Assembly (NCBI RefSeq): GCF_014930365.1
Contig: NZ_JABXWI010000038.1
Span: 1-42,427, forward strand
Direction: 5' to 3'
Length of the DNA: 42,427 nt
Source of the DNA: Streptomyces caniscabiei
GTDB lineage: Bacteria > Actinomycetota > Actinomycetes > Streptomycetales > Streptomycetaceae
Below, piece by piece: positions 1-28,369 of the stretch. Position 1 is the first letter of the stretch. Every line of letters starts with the position of its first letter. Both the position numbers and the translations under genes were made by a program. Under the pieces are notes generated by a model. That model saw nothing but the letters and a program-made list of their open reading frames with translations. It was not told the DNA's origin and made no database searches.

Positions 1-86
1 GTAGGCCATCGCCGGTCGGGAGGTGGCGGAGGTCAAGGGGGTGTCCTTTCCTGGGGCGGTGGGCGGCTGCGCGCGTACGCGGCCGG
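1..86. other. Window edge, no gene recognised
   Basis: These bases follow the stop codon of the 3,5-epimerase gene. They are GC-rich. I see no start site, RNA gene or convincing hairpin, so they could be the 3' flank of the sugar operon or the edge of another gene. Confidence 0.4.
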
Positions 87-704
87 TCAAGGGAACCGGG
101 CCGCGCGGCCGGAGCCGCGTTCGATCTCGACGCAGTCCTGGTAGCGGGGCAGCAGACCGAGGGCCTGGGCCTCGGAGGCGGTGCGGGCCTCCCGGTCGCG
201 GGCGGAGACGACGAGGTCGCGCGTGTCACCCAGGGGCAGTCCGAGGGCGGGGTCCAGGGCCGACACGGCGTACTCGTCGTCGCCCACGTACTCGCCCGAG
301 AGCATGTAGCACATGGCCGTGCCGTCCCGCAGGGAGAGGAAGGCGTGCCCGACACCGAGAGGGAAGTAGACGGCGCTCGGGTGGTCCGCGTCGAGCGTGA
401 CCGCGTCCCAGGCCATGAAGGTGGGCGATCCGACGCGGAGGTCCACCATGATGTCCAGGGCCTTGCCGTGGGCGCAGTAGACGTACTTCGCCGTCCCGGG
501 CGGGGTACGGGTGTAGTGCACGCCTCTGAGCACGTCGCGCCGTGAGGTGCTGCAGTTGGCCTGTCCGATCGCCGGGAACGGATGGCCGACAGCGGCGGTG
601 AACACGCTCTCCTGGAAGGGGGCGGTGAATCTGCCCCGCTCGTCGGGGAAGGCGTCGGGTTCGAACGCGAAGGCACCCTCGACCTTCAGTGCGCGGTATT
701 TCAT
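87..704 (-). CDS. dTDP-4-dehydrorhamnose 3,5-epimerase family (RmlC-like)
   Basis: 205 aa, a normal length for the RmlC cupin family. Members epimerise C3 and/or C5 of dTDP-4-keto-6-deoxyhexoses in the cytoplasm, which usually diverts the sugar to the L series. Visible features are the LRGVHY segment with the expected catalytic base H63, K73 in GTAKYVYC, Tyr in YMLSGEY (133-139) and a DPALGL segment with D151. The ATG at 704 is chosen because GGAGGGA lies about 5 nt upstream; the open frame continues further 5' without a comparable ribosome site. It is the third gene of the minus-strand sugar operon, 67 bp after the 4,6-dehydratase. Acting together with the 2,3-dehydratase and 3-ketoreductase encoded opposite, it suggests an L-2,6-dideoxysugar. 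Sequence alone cannot separate a 3,5-epimerase from a 5- or 3-mono-epimerase. Confidence 0.9.
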   Translation of the reverse strand: MKYRALKVEGAFAFEPDAFPDERGRFTAPFQESVFTAAVGHPFPAIGQANCSTSRRDVLRGVHYTRTPPGTAKYVYCAHGKALDIMVDLRVGSPTFMAWDAVTLDADHPSAVYFPLGVGHAFLSLRDGTAMCYMLSGEYVGDDEYAVSALDPALGLPLGDTRDLVVSARDREARTASEAQALGLLPRYQDCVEIERGSGRAARFP

Positions 705-771
705 GGACTTCCCTCCGTGGGGACGCTCGGCGAACTGCGGCGGACGGGAACTCGGTGGGAGGGACCGCCTC

Positions 772-1728
772 TCAGCGGTCCCACCAGGACCTGTGGCGGC
801 GGTACCACTCCACGGTCCGGGCGAGACCGGCGTCGAAGTCGACCCGGGGCCGATAGCCGCACTCCGCGCGTGCCTTGTCGTCGCGGATCGCGTAGCGCAG
901 GTCGTGTCCCTTGCGGTCAGGGACCTGGCGCACCGCATGCCAGTCACGTCCGCAGGCGTCCAGCAGCAGGCCGGTGAGCTCGCGATTGGTCAGTTCGGTG
1001 CCGCCGCCTATGTTGTAGATCTCGCCGGGCCGCCCCTTGAGCCGGACGGCGTCCACGCCCCGGCAGTGGTCCTCGACGTGGAGCCAGTCGCGGACGTTGC
1101 GGCCGTCGCCGTACAGCGGCACGTCACGGCCGGTGAGCAGCCGGGTCACGAACAGCGGGACGACCTTCTCGGGGTGCTGACGGGGGCCGTAGTTGTTGCT
1201 GCAGCGGGTGACGCGGACGTCGAGGCCGTGGGTGCGGTGGAAGGACAGGGCGAGGAGGTCGGAGGCGGCTTTGGACGCGGCGTAGGGCGAGTTGGGGTCG
1301 AGGGGGTCGGTCTCGGACCGCGCGCCGGTCTCGACGGAGCCGTACACCTCGTCGGTGGAGACGTGCACGAAGCGGTCCACGCCCTGACGCAGTGCCTGGT
1401 CCAGCAGGGTCTGGGTGCCGACGACATTGGTGCGGGCGAACGCGTGGGCGTCCTCGATGGACCGGTCGACGTGGGACTCGGCCGCGAAGTGCACCACCTG
1501 GTCCGCGCCGGCCATGGCCTCGGCGACGGTCCCGGGGTCGCAGATGTCGCCCCGCACGAAGGTCAGCCGGGGGTCGGCGAGGTCGAGGTTGTCCAGCCGG
1601 CCCGCGTAGGTGAGGCTGTCCAGCACCGTCACCCGGGAGACGTCGAGGGTGCCGGCGGTCCCGTCCAGCAGCATCCGGGTGTAGGTGGAGCCGATGAAGC
1701 CGGCGCCGCCCGTGACGAGCAGGTTCAC
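772..1728 (-). CDS. dTDP-glucose 4,6-dehydratase (RmlB-like)
   Basis: 318 aa extended short-chain dehydrogenase/reductase that converts dTDP-glucose to dTDP-4-keto-6-deoxyglucose, the common precursor of deoxysugars. The NAD-binding motif TGGAGFIGS is at residues 6-14. The catalytic STDEVYG segment is at 124-130 (Thr125, Asp126, Glu127) and YAASK at 149-153 supplies the Tyr and Lys. Length and motifs are complete, so the enzyme should be active. The start is GTG at 1728 because a GGAGG site lies just upstream and its bases overlap the stop of the thymidylyltransferase gene (GTGA), a sign of translational coupling. It is the middle gene of the minus-strand sugar operon. Confidence 0.95.
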   Translation of the reverse strand: MNLLVTGGAGFIGSTYTRMLLDGTAGTLDVSRVTVLDSLTYAGRLDNLDLADPRLTFVRGDICDPGTVAEAMAGADQVVHFAAESHVDRSIEDAHAFARTNVVGTQTLLDQALRQGVDRFVHVSTDEVYGSVETGARSETDPLDPNSPYAASKAASDLLALSFHRTHGLDVRVTRCSNNYGPRQHPEKVVPLFVTRLLTGRDVPLYGDGRNVRDWLHVEDHCRGVDAVRLKGRPGEIYNIGGGTELTNRELTGLLLDACGRDWHAVRQVPDRKGHDLRYAIRDDKARAECGYRPRVDFDAGLARTVEWYRRHRSWWDR

Positions 1729-2633
1729 AGGTCCTCCGGGAGGGTCGGGGGCCAGGCGTCCGGGGTGTGGGCACGGGCCTGTTCCATGACGTAGCGGCCG
1801 TAGGGGGACTGGCGCATGGCGGCGCCCAGCCGGTGGCACTCGTCCGCGTCGATGAAGCCCAGGTACAGGGCCACCTCCTCGACACAGCCGATGCGTACCC
1901 CTTGGCGTCGCTGCACGTCGCGGACGAACTGGGCGGCCTCCAGCAGGGTTTCGTGGGTGCCGGTGTCGAGCCAGGTGACGCCCCGGCCCAGCCAGACGAG
2001 GTCGGCGCGGTCCTGTTCCATGTAGGCGCGCAGGACATCGGTGATCTCCAGCTCGCCCCGGGCGGAGGGGGTGAGGCCCTTGGCGATGTCCACGACCTCG
2101 TCGTCGAAGAAGTAGAGCCCGGGGACGGCCAGGTGGGACCGGGGGCGGGCGGGTTTCTCCTCGATGGACACAAGGCGGCCCCGGGCGTCGACCTCGGCGA
2201 CGCCGAACCGTTCCGGGTCGGCGACCTGGTGGCCGAAGAGGACGCAGCCGCGCAGGCGGTGGGCGCTGCGGCGCAGCAGGGAGGGCAGGTTGGCGCCGTG
2301 GAAGAGGTTGTCGCCCAGGATCAGGGCGCAGTCGCCGCCGGTGATGTGGTCGGCGCCGACCAGCAGGGCGTCGGCGATGCCGCGCGGCTCGTCCTGGACG
2401 GCGTAGTCGATGGTCATGCCCAGGTGGCTGCCGTCGCCCAGCAGGGCGCGGAACAGGTCGAGTTCGGCGGGGCGGGTGACGAGGAGGATGTCTCTGATAC
2501 CGGTGAGCATGAGGATGGAGAGCGGGTAATAGATCATCGGCTTGTCGTAGACCGGCACCAGCTGTTTCGATCCGACGGCCGTCAGCGGCAGTAGTCGAGT
2601 TCCGTTCCCGCCCGCGAGGACAATTCCTTTCAT
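1725..2633 (-). CDS. Glucose-1-phosphate thymidylyltransferase (RmlA-like)
   Basis: 302 aa nucleotidyltransferase that makes dTDP-glucose from dTTP and glucose-1-phosphate, the entry step of the sugar pathway. The N-terminus carries the signature LAGGNGTRLLPLT (6-18), followed by SKQLVPVYDKPMIYYP with the conserved lysines K23 and K31. A LILGDNLFHG segment follows, as in RmlA and StrD-type enzymes. The ATG at 2633 is chosen because the protein family starts at MKGIVLAGG; the open frame upstream has no family similarity. It is the first gene of the minus-strand sugar operon and its stop overlaps the GTG start of the 4,6-dehydratase. The C-terminus is a few residues longer than typical RmlA. 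Confidence 0.95.
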   Translation of the reverse strand: MKGIVLAGGNGTRLLPLTAVGSKQLVPVYDKPMIYYPLSILMLTGIRDILLVTRPAELDLFRALLGDGSHLGMTIDYAVQDEPRGIADALLVGADHITGGDCALILGDNLFHGANLPSLLRRSAHRLRGCVLFGHQVADPERFGVAEVDARGRLVSIEEKPARPRSHLAVPGLYFFDDEVVDIAKGLTPSARGELEITDVLRAYMEQDRADLVWLGRGVTWLDTGTHETLLEAAQFVRDVQRRQGVRIGCVEEVALYLGFIDADECHRLGAAMRQSPYGRYVMEQARAHTPDAWPPTLPEDL

Positions 2634-2946
2634 GGCGCCTCGTACACCGATCGGGAAAACAATTCTGTTCACTCCCCACGTCGAGAACGGTCCCGCACCA
2701 CGAAGGCGCGACGGACAGGCAGGGGAATGTTCTCCATTCGTGAGGGGAAATGGGAAGGGCCACGGGGCTGCGGTGACCCTTAAAAGTGCGTACTCCCCCT
2801 TACGCAAACCCCTAGTTCAGAGCGCCCACCCGGCTCCCGACCCCTAGAAACGCAACGGAACCGACTCGACCCGGCCCGCGCCGGATAGCTTCGCAGCGCA
2901 TTCACTGTGCCCTCTCACGCTCGCGCACTTGACAGGGAGTCAGGAA
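2634..2946. promoter_or_regulatory. Divergent intergenic region between sugar operon and P450 operon
   Basis: 313 bp separate the two outward-facing operons, so both promoters should lie here. The stretch is visibly less GC-rich than its surroundings. It holds an interrupted palindrome, GAATG at 2725-2729 and CATTC at 2735-2739 with a 5-nt spacer. It also holds a direct repeat CCCCTAG at 2809-2815 and 2841-2847, 32 bp apart, or about three helical turns on one face. Either could be an operator for a pathway regulator, but no regulator gene is in the window. I could not assign -35/-10 boxes with confidence. Confidence 0.5.
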
Positions 2947-4137
2947 ATGGACGTAGCTGCGAATATTCACCGGTTCCCGATGGCCGAACCCGTCGGCTTC
3001 GCATATCCTCCCTGCTACCGAGAACTCCAGGAGAACGAGCCGCTGGCCCGCGTCCGGATGGCTTACGGCATGGAGGCGCGGCTGATCACCCGGCACGCGG
3101 ACGTCCGGGCGGTGCTGGCCGATCCCCGGTTCAGCAGGGCCGCGACGGCGGGTGTGGACATTCCCCGGTCGTCGCCGGTGATGCTGCACGACGCGTCGAT
3201 CGTCACCATGGACCCGCCGGAGCACACCAGGCTGCGGCGGATGGTCGCCCAGGCGTTCACCAAGCGCGGTGTCGAGGCGATGCGGCCACGCGTCGTCGAG
3301 TCGGTGGCGCGGCTGCTCGACGCCATGGAGGAGCAGGGGCCGCCCGCCGATCTGGTGACCGCGCTGGCCCAGCCGCTCCCCATCCTCGCGATCTGCGCCC
3401 TGTTCGGCGTGGTCGACGACCGCAGTGACACCTTCCGTGAGCTGGCGCACACCATGTTCACCGGCACCGAGCAGACAGCGGTGGAGTCGGCGTTCGGCGA
3501 GATCATGGCCATGATCACCGCGCTGGTCGCCGAGCGCCGGCGGACCGCGTCCGAGGATCTGCTCGGCCGGCTCGTATCGGCCTGTGACGACGACGACCGG
3601 CTCAGCGAGGAGGAGCTCGTCGGCCTCGCCCTCGCCCTGCTGGTGGGCGGGTTCGAGAACAGCGCCCAGGAGATCGCCAACTGCGCGGCCCTCGTGCTGC
3701 GCAGCCCCGACCATCTGGCGGAGCTGCGGGCCAGGCCCGATCTCGTCCCGTCGGCGGTCGAGGAGGTGCTGCGCTTCGCGCCGCTGTCGGTCACGGGCGG
3801 TCTCGTGCGGATCGCGGTCGACGACGTCGAACTCGGCTCCGGCACCATCCGCAAGGGCGAGGCCGTGATCATCGACACGCAGTCCGCCAACCTCGATCCC
3901 GCCGTGTTCGACGACCCGACCGAGATGGACATCCACCGCTCACCGAACCCGCATCTCATCTTCGGCCACGGCGCCCACCGCTGTATCGGCGCCGAGCTCG
4001 CCCGGATGGAACTCCAGGTCTCCCTCGGGTCGTTGCTCCAGCGCTTCCCCCGGCTGGCGCTCGCCGTCCCGGCGGAGGACATCCCGTTCACCGGGGGAAT
4101 GCTGCGCGGTCCCGCCTGCCTGCCCGTCACATGGTGA
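2947..4137 (+). CDS. Cytochrome P450 (CYP107-like macrolide hydroxylase)
   Basis: 396 aa soluble bacterial P450, expected to hydroxylate or epoxidise the macrolide with electrons from a ferredoxin not encoded here. The haem loop FGHGAHRCIG gives the Cys ligand at C346, and EEVLRF holds the ExxR pair. The I-helix reads GGFENS (234-239). The usual Thr of the acid-alcohol pair is therefore Asn238, preceded by Glu237 and followed by Ser239. This resembles the erythromycin C6 hydroxylase EryF, which also lacks this Thr. The ATG at 2947 is preferred to a TTG at 2929 because AGGGAG at 2934-2939 sits 7 nt upstream. Its end overlaps the 2,3-dehydratase start by 7 bases, so the three plus-strand genes form one operon. 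The substrate position cannot be read from sequence. Confidence 0.93.
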   Translation: MDVAANIHRFPMAEPVGFAYPPCYRELQENEPLARVRMAYGMEARLITRHADVRAVLADPRFSRAATAGVDIPRSSPVMLHDASIVTMDPPEHTRLRRMVAQAFTKRGVEAMRPRVVESVARLLDAMEEQGPPADLVTALAQPLPILAICALFGVVDDRSDTFRELAHTMFTGTEQTAVESAFGEIMAMITALVAERRRTASEDLLGRLVSACDDDDRLSEEELVGLALALLVGGFENSAQEIANCAALVLRSPDHLAELRARPDLVPSAVEEVLRFAPLSVTGGLVRIAVDDVELGSGTIRKGEAVIIDTQSANLDPAVFDDPTEMDIHRSPNPHLIFGHGAHRCIGAELARMELQVSLGSLLQRFPRLALAVPAEDIPFTGGMLRGPACLPVTW

Positions 4138-5459
4138 TCGGGGCGCGGACCGAGGCGAACGGGCGGCTCGGGGAAGCGGAGTTCGCCGACTGGTTCGCCG
4201 AACGCGCCCGGGTCAACGAGCAGCGGGTGGAGCCGATCCCGTTCTCGGCGCTGTCGGGCTGGGACTTCGACCCCGCCACGGGCGATCTTCGGCACCACAC
4301 CGGCCGGTTCTTCAGCGTACGGGGGCTGTGCGTGCGGGGGGCCGGCCCCGAGGGCCGGGACGGCTGGTCTCAGCCCATCATCGACCAGCCGGAGATCGGC
4401 GTCCTCGGCATCCTCGCGCGGACCGTCGACGGAGTGCGGCACTTCCTGCTCCAGGCGAAGGCGGAACCCGGCAACGTGGGCGGCATCCAGCTCTCCCCCA
4501 CCGTGCAGGCGACCCGCAGCAACTACACACGGGTGCACCGGGGCGGATCCGTCCGCTATCTGGAGCACTTCACCGACCGCCGGGGCCAGGGCCGTGTCCT
4601 GGTCGACGTCCTCCAGTCCGAACAGGGCTCCTGGTTCCTGCGCAAGCGGAACCGCAACATGATCGTCGAGGTGGACGAGGACCTACCGGTCCACGACGAC
4701 TTCCGCTGGCTCACCCTCGACGAGATCAGGACCCTGCTCCACCGCGACAACCTGGTCAACATGGACGCCCGTACGGTCCTGTCGTGTCTGCCCCCCGAGC
4801 ACCCCGGCGGCGAGCGCGGCGCCCTGCACTCCATGACGGAGCTGTCGAGCTGGTTCACCGAGGCCAAGACACGCTGCGAGCTGACGGCCGGCGTCGTCCC
4901 GCTCGACCGTGTCACCGGCTGGACCCGGACCGCGACCGAGATCGCGCACGACGCGGGCGGGCGCTTCCGCATCATCGCCGTGGACGTCACCGCGCCGCAC
5001 CGTGAGGTGCCGTCGTGGACCCAGCCGATGCTGGCCCCCTGCGCCCGGGGGCTCGCGGTCCTGCTCCGCCGCCGGTTCGGAGGCGTCCCGCACTACCTGA
5101 TGCAGGCGCAGGCCCAGGAGGGCTGCCTGGACAGGCTGGAGATCGGCCCCACCGTGATGTGCGTGCCGGACGAGCAGGCCTCTCTGCCGCCCGAGCGACG
5201 CCCGCCCCTTCTCGACCTGTTCCACGCCCTCCCCCCCGACCGGATCCGCTACGACCGTCTCCAGTCCGAGGAGGGCGGACGGTTCTTCGCCGCGGAGAAC
5301 CGGTATGTGATCGCCGAGCTGGACGACGACTTCCCGACGGACGTGCCGCCCCGGTACTGCTGGATGACGGTGAGGCAGCTGAAGGAACTGCTGCGGCACA
5401 GCCACTACGTCAACATCGAGGCGCGCACCCTCGTGGCGTGCGCGGAGGCCATCGGATGA
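4131..5459 (+). CDS. NDP-hexose 2,3-dehydratase
   Basis: 442 aa, the length expected for the 2,3-dehydratase family (TylCVI, OleV and EryBVI are known members). These enzymes remove the C2 hydroxyl from dTDP-4-keto-6-deoxyglucose, giving a 3,4-diketo intermediate on the way to 2-deoxysugars. The protein is an internal duplication: residues about 15-215 and 235-440 align with each other. Each half carries a QP...(F/Y)L.QA.AE.G segment and a LQSE.G.(W/F)F segment followed by N(R/M).(I/V)(A/E)(V/E). This two-fold layout is typical of the family. It overlaps the P450 upstream and, by ATGA, the 3-ketoreductase downstream. Its presence makes a 2-deoxysugar near certain if the pathway is complete elsewhere. 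Confidence 0.93.
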   Translation: MVIGARTEANGRLGEAEFADWFAERARVNEQRVEPIPFSALSGWDFDPATGDLRHHTGRFFSVRGLCVRGAGPEGRDGWSQPIIDQPEIGVLGILARTVDGVRHFLLQAKAEPGNVGGIQLSPTVQATRSNYTRVHRGGSVRYLEHFTDRRGQGRVLVDVLQSEQGSWFLRKRNRNMIVEVDEDLPVHDDFRWLTLDEIRTLLHRDNLVNMDARTVLSCLPPEHPGGERGALHSMTELSSWFTEAKTRCELTAGVVPLDRVTGWTRTATEIAHDAGGRFRIIAVDVTAPHREVPSWTQPMLAPCARGLAVLLRRRFGGVPHYLMQAQAQEGCLDRLEIGPTVMCVPDEQASLPPERRPPLLDLFHALPPDRIRYDRLQSEEGGRFFAAENRYVIAELDDDFPTDVPPRYCWMTVRQLKELLRHSHYVNIEARTLVACAEAIG

Positions 5460-6433
5460 GCGCCCCCGTCCGTGTCGGCGTACTCGGCTGCGCGGACATC
5501 GCCTGGCGGCGGATGCTGCCCGCGATCGTCGCGGAACCGAGAACACGGCTGGTGGCGGTGGCCGGCCGGAACGCGGCCAAGGCGCGCCGGTTCACCGACC
5601 GCTTCGGCGGGGAACCCGTCGAGGGGTACGAGGCACTGCTCGCCCGGACCGACCTCGACGCCGTGTACATCCCGCTGCCCACCGGTCTGCACGCGCGGTG
5701 GGCCGTCGAGGCGCTGCGCCGCGGGTTGCACGTCCTGGTGGAGAAGCCGCTCGCGACCAGCCGGGCCGAGGCCGTGGAGATGCTCGGCACGGCCCGTGGC
5801 GCCGGGTTGTGCCTGATGGAGAACCTCATGTTCGTCCACCACCGCCAGCACGAGGAGGTACGGCGGCTCGTCGCGAAGGGCGAGATCGGCCAGGTGCGTT
5901 CCCTCAGCGCCGCGTTCGGCATTCCCCCGCTGCCGGCCGGCGACATCCGTCACCGCGCCGACCTCGGCGGAGGCGCCCTGCTCGACGTCGGCGTGTACCC
6001 GCTGCGGGCGGCGCGACTGCTGCTCGGTCCCCGACTCGAGCCGGTCGGCGCGGTGTCGCGGATCGACCCGGCGCTCGGCGTGGACGTGGCGGGCCATGTC
6101 CTGCTCACCACCCCGGACGGGGTCACCGCCGAGCTGTCGTTCGGGTTCGAGCACGCGTACCGCTGCTGCTACGCCCTGTGGGGCAGCGCCGGCCGGATCT
6201 TCCTGGACCGCGCCTTCACCCCACCACCGACCCACCGTCCCGTCGTCCGGCTGGAGAAGCAGGACCTCGTCCAGGAGGTCACGCTGCCGGCCGACGACCA
6301 GTACGGGGCCGTCGTCCGCGGCTTCGCGGCGGCCGTGCTGGACGGTGTGCCGCCACGGGACGGGGCGGAGGAACTCCTCGCCATGGCCGACCTGGTGGAC
6401 CGGGTCCGGGCGTGTGCGCGGGTGATCCGCTAG
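5456..6433 (+). CDS. NDP-hexose 3-ketoreductase (GFO/IDH/MocA family)
   Basis: 325 aa NAD(P)H-dependent oxidoreductase that should reduce the C3 ketone formed after 2,3-dehydration, the role of OleW-type enzymes in 2,6-dideoxysugar pathways. A dinucleotide-binding start VGVLGCADIA is at 7-16, the catalytic lysine is K97 in EKPLA, and the conserved GGGALLDVGVYP block is at 171-182. The ATG at 5456 overlaps the 2,3-dehydratase stop (ATGA), indicating coupled translation; the open frame extending upstream is only the out-of-frame reading of the dehydratase. The TAG stop (6431-6433) lies inside the terminal repeat of the adjacent MITE-like element, so the element defines or trims the C-terminus. 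Which C3 epimer is made is not evident. Confidence 0.9.
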   Translation: MSAPVRVGVLGCADIAWRRMLPAIVAEPRTRLVAVAGRNAAKARRFTDRFGGEPVEGYEALLARTDLDAVYIPLPTGLHARWAVEALRRGLHVLVEKPLATSRAEAVEMLGTARGAGLCLMENLMFVHHRQHEEVRRLVAKGEIGQVRSLSAAFGIPPLPAGDIRHRADLGGGALLDVGVYPLRAARLLLGPRLEPVGAVSRIDPALGVDVAGHVLLTTPDGVTAELSFGFEHAYRCCYALWGSAGRIFLDRAFTPPPTHRPVVRLEKQDLVQEVTLPADDQYGAVVRGFAAAVLDGVPPRDGAEELLAMADLVDRVRACARVIR

Positions 6434-6610
6434 GGCGTGTTGCGAAAGTCCCGTCGTTCGCCCGAAGGGCGGGCCTCGCGGCGTCAGGTGCGTGCTCTCG
6501 GCGTGCCGGGCGGAAGCCCTCGTACTGGATGTACTTGGGCTTTCGCCCGGTGCGGCGAGAGTGCGTGCATGGCGTCGCGAGGCAGGCGGGACTTTCGCAA
6601 CACGCCCTAG
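6430..6610. mobile_element. MITE-like palindromic element, 181 bp
   Basis: A perfect 24-bp inverted repeat, 6430-6453 and 6587-6610, encloses about 133 bp with no credible gene. Both ends read CTAGGGCG outward to inward, so a TA pair flanks each GGGCG terminus. That is the pattern expected for TA-duplicating, IS630/mariner-type insertion into CTAG. It lies between convergent genes (3-ketoreductase and the Cys-rich protein) and may act as a two-way terminator. Its right part, GTCGCGAGGCAG then CGGGA, is shared with the smaller element at 28370-28437. The repeat arms are seen directly; the mobility mechanism is inferred. Confidence 0.65.
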
Positions 6611-6658
6611 GCGCCCCCACCATCCGGCGGCGCCTCCCGTCCGGGCGGTGTTCTCAGG

Positions 6659-7720
6659 TCAGCCCGACGCGACACGGGGCAGGCCAGGACGGTGTTTCTC
6701 GAGGTAGTCACGCAACCGGGGTGAGCGCACGGCGGGCAGCCGGGCCAAGGTGGCCCCGAAGGCCTGGTGGTGGGGCGTCAGACGGTCCAACGGGCGCGGC
6801 GGCAGAGGGTAGTCGTCACGCAGGACGCCCTCCGGGAGAACCCCTGTCGCGGGCATCGGCGAGGTCTCACCCGGGTGGACGAGGTAGGCCCAGACGCCGC
6901 TGTCCAACGGCACCACGGCCTCCTCGTCGCCCGGCGGCCGCCAGGGCGCTCCCGTGAGGGGGTGGCGGGGGACGAGGAGGACATCGGGACGGGGCCGGGG
7001 CAGGTGGATCCCCGGGCCGGCCGGCCCCACGGAGCGGGGATCGGGCCCGGCGGGGAGGTACCGGCCGACGGCGTGGCCGAGCAACTCGGCGACGGGACCG
7101 GCGGGGAGACGCACCGGGTGGCCCTCGGTGACCGCCACGAGATGGGCCAGTGCGACACCGATCGCCGCCTCCCAGCGACGGCTCCACGATCCGTCGGGTT
7201 CGACGGGCGGCACGCGGTGCTCGGCGCGCAGCAGATCGTCCCAGTCGGGAGGCGGGCCTGCCGTGAGTCCCGAGGGGCGACGTACGACCGTGTCGGGCTC
7301 CAGCCACACCGTCTGCCACATTCCGCAGTCGTCCATGCGGGTCGCCACGGCCCGTCCGCACCCCTCGCACGCCAGGTTGGGGCCGGCCCTGCCGTCCACG
7401 CCCCGGCAGTAGCCCTCGCACCTGTCGGGGATCAGGGTCATGGACCGGGAGTCGCCGGGGGCGATGACGATCCTGTCGCGCGCTCCGAAGGACACCCGGT
7501 AGACCGGCGCGAACACACCCCGCCGAGCGGCCTCGTCCGCCCCGACCTCCTCCCACGACCGCCAGGGCGGTCCGGTGGGCAGGGGGTCGACCGCGTACGT
7601 CGCGGGCTCCATCAACGGAGGGTGGAGTTCCTCCCACCCGCCGTAGTACGTGTGGCCGGGGAGGGCGACCCGGGACACCGGCGCCGTCAGCTCCGTACCG
7701 CACGCGGCACACTCGAACAC
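6659..7720 (-). CDS. Hypothetical Cys-rich (zinc-ribbon-like) protein
   Basis: 353 aa, function not recognised. The N-terminus MFECAACGTELT has a CxxC pair (C4, C7). A second cluster lies at C101, C105, C118 and C121 (CEGYC ... CEGCG), so a metal-binding ribbon is likely. The middle contains DCGMWQTVWLEP and a Trp/Pro-rich region; no signal peptide or membrane segment is visible. The start is uncertain: GTG at 7720 with GGGGGAG 11 nt upstream is preferred, TTG at 7726 is an alternative, and the open frame runs to 7819. It lies 150 bp downstream of the PKS thioesterase end in the same direction and converges on the sugar genes. Nothing ties it to polyketide or sugar chemistry, so it may be a bystander. 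Confidence 0.7.
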   Translation of the reverse strand: MFECAACGTELTAPVSRVALPGHTYYGGWEELHPPLMEPATYAVDPLPTGPPWRSWEEVGADEAARRGVFAPVYRVSFGARDRIVIAPGDSRSMTLIPDRCEGYCRGVDGRAGPNLACEGCGRAVATRMDDCGMWQTVWLEPDTVVRRPSGLTAGPPPDWDDLLRAEHRVPPVEPDGSWSRRWEAAIGVALAHLVAVTEGHPVRLPAGPVAELLGHAVGRYLPAGPDPRSVGPAGPGIHLPRPRPDVLLVPRHPLTGAPWRPPGDEEAVVPLDSGVWAYLVHPGETSPMPATGVLPEGVLRDDYPLPPRPLDRLTPHHQAFGATLARLPAVRSPRLRDYLEKHRPGLPRVASG

Positions 7721-7771
7721 GTCCAAACAAGCTCCCCCTGGCCCCGGTTCCCGGGGGATTGTGTCTCGCCC

Positions 7772-7833
7772 GCGGGCGGGGAATCCACCGGGTTTCCGGA
7801 CTGCGGGCGGGGAATCCACCAGGTTCCGGGCTG
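7772..7833. repeat. Two tandem copies of a 31-bp unit
   Basis: Two adjacent units start at 7772 and 7803. Each begins GCGGGCGGGGAATCCACC and continues with a GGTTTCCGG or GGTTCCGG variant. They occupy the gap between the end of the last PKS gene (7871) and the Cys-rich gene. They could be a regulatory or transcript-end element, or slippage of no function. No strong hairpin terminator is seen here. Confidence 0.6.
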
Positions 7834-7870
7834 CCGGAACGCGTCGCGGGGTGCTTCCTCGCGTCGGTGC

Positions 7871-18943
<11,073 letters not shown>

Positions 18944-18999
18944 GGTCGACTCCAGATCGGTGTGGGGGACGCGGCAGGACGGGGCGGTCGGGGTGGGCC

Positions 19000-28281
<9,282 letters not shown>

Positions 28282-28369
28282 GCCTCGGGCTCCCACTCGT
28301 TCTGCCGCTGGTGGTGGACGCTTTGGGGCTGTTCAGGGGGTGGCCGGGGGACGGGCCGCCCGCCTCCTG

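Noticed and set aside
2929..2946. TTG start for the first P450, six residues earlier
   Set aside because: The ribosome site AGGGAG at 2934-2939 would fall inside such a gene and fits the ATG at 2947.
6430..6610. A small protein or transposase inside the 181-bp element
   Set aside because: Open frames there are short, lack motifs and run through the inverted repeats.
28282..28296. GTG start for the w4-w5 PKS, five residues earlier
   Set aside because: GGGAGC, 7 nt before the ATG at 28281, is the better ribosome site and overlaps that GTG region.
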